A stretch of 64,000 nt of DNA. It comes from Pterobdella sp. o SKG-2022. Taxonomy: Eukaryota > Annelida > Clitellata > Hirudinida > Piscicolidae. The position numbers and the translations under genes were made by a program. The stretch's first letter is position 1; each line of letters starts with the position of its first letter. The notes under the pieces are model-generated. The model had not been told where the DNA came from. It saw only the letters and a program-made list of their open reading frames with translations, and made no database searches. Positions 61,750-64,000 of this stretch are shown here, in pieces. The DNA lies in NCBI GenBank assembly GCA_964035795.1, contig OZ038320.1, positions 22,400,589-22,464,588 of the forward strand, written 5' to 3'.

Positions 61750-64000
61750 TTCTTTTTTGTTTTTTACCCCGAGCACCCTACTCTTGTTGGGTGCTCCTCA
61801 TGTCCCCATCAAGACCAGTGGTCGAGAAGCTCAGCCGCTCTCACGGGGTTGGTCCACAGACTCTCGGGGCACAGTGTGGTATTTATTTTGGGGCAGGTGA
61901 AGAGGTAAGGGGTGCCGTGAATGTGTGTTTGGCAGAGTGGGCATGAAGGTGAGGGATGAGATGAGGGTGAGATTTTGTTGAAATATGAGAGGATGAAAGG
62001 TGATTTATTTGATCTGAGTTGGGCGAGTGTGGTGGTCTAGGGTGGTTTCTGTTTCATGAATTGGTGGGGGTTGCTTGCTGAGAATTTTGTTGTGAGTGGA
62101 TGATATGTAGTCATGTACTATTTTTGTGTGTATTGTTTTCATGTTTTTTATTTGTGTGTGAGAGGTGGTCTGGGTGGAGGAGGGTATGTTTAGGGTGTAG
62201 TTGATGTTGTTGTTGAATGTGGATTGTTTTTTGTATCTGGGATGGGCTTCTTGTGTGGTGAGTGGGTGCAGGGGATGAGTGGTGTGGGAAAATTTTTGTG
62301 TGAGTTGTGATGCGTGAAGTTTGAGATGGTTTTTGGTGTGGGAGGATTTTGGTCTCTGAGTGGAGGTGTTGGGTGTTGGTGTCTAGGGTGCAGCCAGTGA
62401 TTGTTCTCAAGACTGCGTTTTGGATTTTATGGAGTTTGTTGAGGGAGGTGGATGAGATGATGGGTGACCAGGTGGTGTTGGTGTATTCAATGATGGGAAG
62501 GAGTAATGTTTTGTATGTGGTGATGAGTGTTTCTTTGCTTTGTCCCCAGTGTGTTGATGTAATGAGTTTTAGGAGATTGAGTGTTTTTTTTTACTTTAGT
62601 GATGGTGTTGTCTGTGTGGGTAGAGTATTTTAGTTTGGGGTCAAAAGTTAAGCCAAGGATGGTAGGGTTGGAGGTGGTGGGGATGGGAATGTTGTTGATG
62701 TGGATGTTCAGGAGTTTGTTATATTCTGATGGGTCTGGGGTCATGGGAGTTGATGTGGTTTTGGTAGGGTTGATTTGTAGGTTGTTATTGTGAGCCCATG
62801 TGTGTATTTCATTGAGGTATGAAAGGAGGTTCTGGGTGGCCTTGTTGATGTTGGGGTGGGATGATGTTATGGTGATGTCGTCTGCGTAGGTGATGAGGTT
62901 GAGTGAGCTGATTTTGGGGAGTGGTATGTCTGAGAGGTACATGTTTAAGAGAGTGGGTGATAGGACGCCCCCTTGGGGGACACCTGCTTTGATGTTTGTG
63001 TTTTGATGTGTGATTGTTGTATGAGGTGAATTGTCGGCGGCCTTTTAGGTAGTTGGCCAGAAATTTGATTATTGTTGTAGGAATGTGGGTGTAGTGTATT
63101 TTGTGGATGAGTTGGTGGATGTTGACCGTGTCGAATGCTTTGGTCATGTCGAGGGCGGTGAGGATTGTTCTATGGGGGGCTTTTTTTTATTGAAACCAGT
63201 GAGTATGGTGTTATTGATTTGATGTAGGGCTGTGGTGGTGGAGTATGCGGCTCTGAAGCCGTGTTGGTGTGTTGGGAGGATTATATTAGTGGTGATGTGT
63301 GGAAGGATGATTTTTTCTAGAGTTTTTGCTATGGGAGAGAGTAGGGTTATTGGTCTGTATGAGGAGGGAAGAAAAGGGTTTATGTTGAGTTTGGCGATCG
63401 GGTTGATTTTGGAGGCTTTCCATATTTGGGGTATGGTGTTTGTGTTAATTGTAATGTTGTAGAGGTTGGTTAGTGAGTGTTCTGGAAGGTTTAGTTGTGG
63501 GTATTTTGTATTTGTTTTTGAATGTGATGAGGATGAGAAAATGGTCGGAGTTCAAGGCTTTAAGTGTTTGCCAAGTGAGGTTGGTTGATATTGTGGTGTC
63601 TGCTGTGGTGATGTTGGGGGAAGTGGGTTGTTGATTTGGGTTGAATGGTAGTCGGGTGGGAGTGTTTTGGTTGAGAATGATGTGGTTTGAATTGAGGATG
63701 AGTGAGGTTATGAGTTGGCCTCTGTGGTCTGTGAAAGGAGAGTGCCATGTTTGTGAGTGGGCGTTAAAGTCACCCATGATTATGGAATTAAGAAGGCTTG
63801 TGAGGTGGATGAAGAGGTTAGTGATTGAGTTGTCTATGTTGTTGGTGTTGGGTGGGATGTAGACGTTTGAAATGTGTAGATTGGTGATGTATTTTTGTTG
63901 TGATGAGTTCGATGTTGTTTGTGATCAGGTTTGTGGAAGTGGGGATTTGTGAGTAGGTTATGTTGTTGTTGGTGTAGGTTAGCAGACCTCCACCTTTTTG
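61750..64000 (-). mobile_element. Jockey-like non-LTR retrotransposon, 5' end beyond window
   Basis: Read on the minus strand: an endonuclease start MGDFNAHSQTWHSPFTDHRG near 63777; reverse transcriptase with DMTKAFDTVNIHQLIHKI near 63147, AGVPQGGVLSPTLLNMYLSD near 62975 and the catalytic YADDITI near 62880; an ILGLTFDPKLKYSTH thumb region; and a C-terminal CPLCQTHIHGTPYLFTC zinc-like motif near 61925. A T-rich start at 61750-61768 (A-rich on the element strand) marks the 3' end. At least two frame breaks are visible, near 63020 and in the A-run near 62590, so this copy cannot make an intact protein as assembled. The coding strand is strikingly A/C-rich, making the plus strand G/T-rich. Confidence 0.88.

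Noticed and set aside
62349..62793. Plus-strand Val/Gly-rich frames
   Set aside because: They arise from the G/T-rich complement of the LINE. The real coding text is on the minus strand.

Overview
This is nuclear DNA from an animal. The genes are split into many short exons separated by AT-rich introns with GT-AG borders, and the proteins are typical metazoan ones: a MiDAC-type ELM2/SANT regulator, ASPP, synaptogyrin, an NK-2 homeobox protein and GT92. The dense scatter of retroelement remnants and a VWA + chitin-binding secreted protein suggest an invertebrate, probably a protostome. I cannot name the phylum. One 200-base gap of Ns lies at 4099-4298.

Layout, left to right. 1.7-5.9 kb (minus): a very divergent second copy of the PP2A B56 regulatory subunit. 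8.0-10.8 kb (minus): a secreted VWA/EGF-like/chitin-binding protein. 14.3-18.1 kb (minus): the conventional B56 subunit (PPP2R5). 18.8-25.0 kb (plus): a MIDEAS/TRERF1/ZNF541-like MiDAC subunit, head-to-head with PPP2R5. 26.0-30.2 kb (minus): an ASPP-family protein with ankyrin repeats and an SH3 domain. 31.0-32.7 kb (minus): an eight-pass membrane protein resembling Fuseless. 36.8-37.6 kb (plus): a small NK-2 class homeobox gene. 39.5-40.5 kb (plus): synaptogyrin. 41.5-54.2 kb (minus): POLR3B, the second-largest subunit of RNA polymerase III, with about 27 exons and several elements in its introns. 57.3-59.0 kb (minus): a GT92 glycosyltransferase, head-to-head with MED18 (59.3-60.3 kb, plus). 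61.1-61.5 kb (minus): the last two exons of PI4KB. Just upstream of these, a Jockey-like LINE fills the rest of the window (61.75-64.0 kb).

Repeats: three copies of a tRNA-derived SINE; about ten copies of a hairpin element family with a conserved core that resembles a degenerate hammerhead-ribozyme core, one copy flanked by a 16-bp direct repeat; and LINE fragments at 12.6, 51.6-52.4, 54.9-55.6, 56.4 and 61.75-64 kb.

The genes do not form a pathway. A phosphatase theme does recur: two B56 subunits of PP2A, and an ASPP protein with a canonical PP1-docking RVxF motif. The most interesting objects are the divergent B56 paralogue, whose exon lengths match the conventional gene while its protein has drifted strongly, and the hairpin element family.
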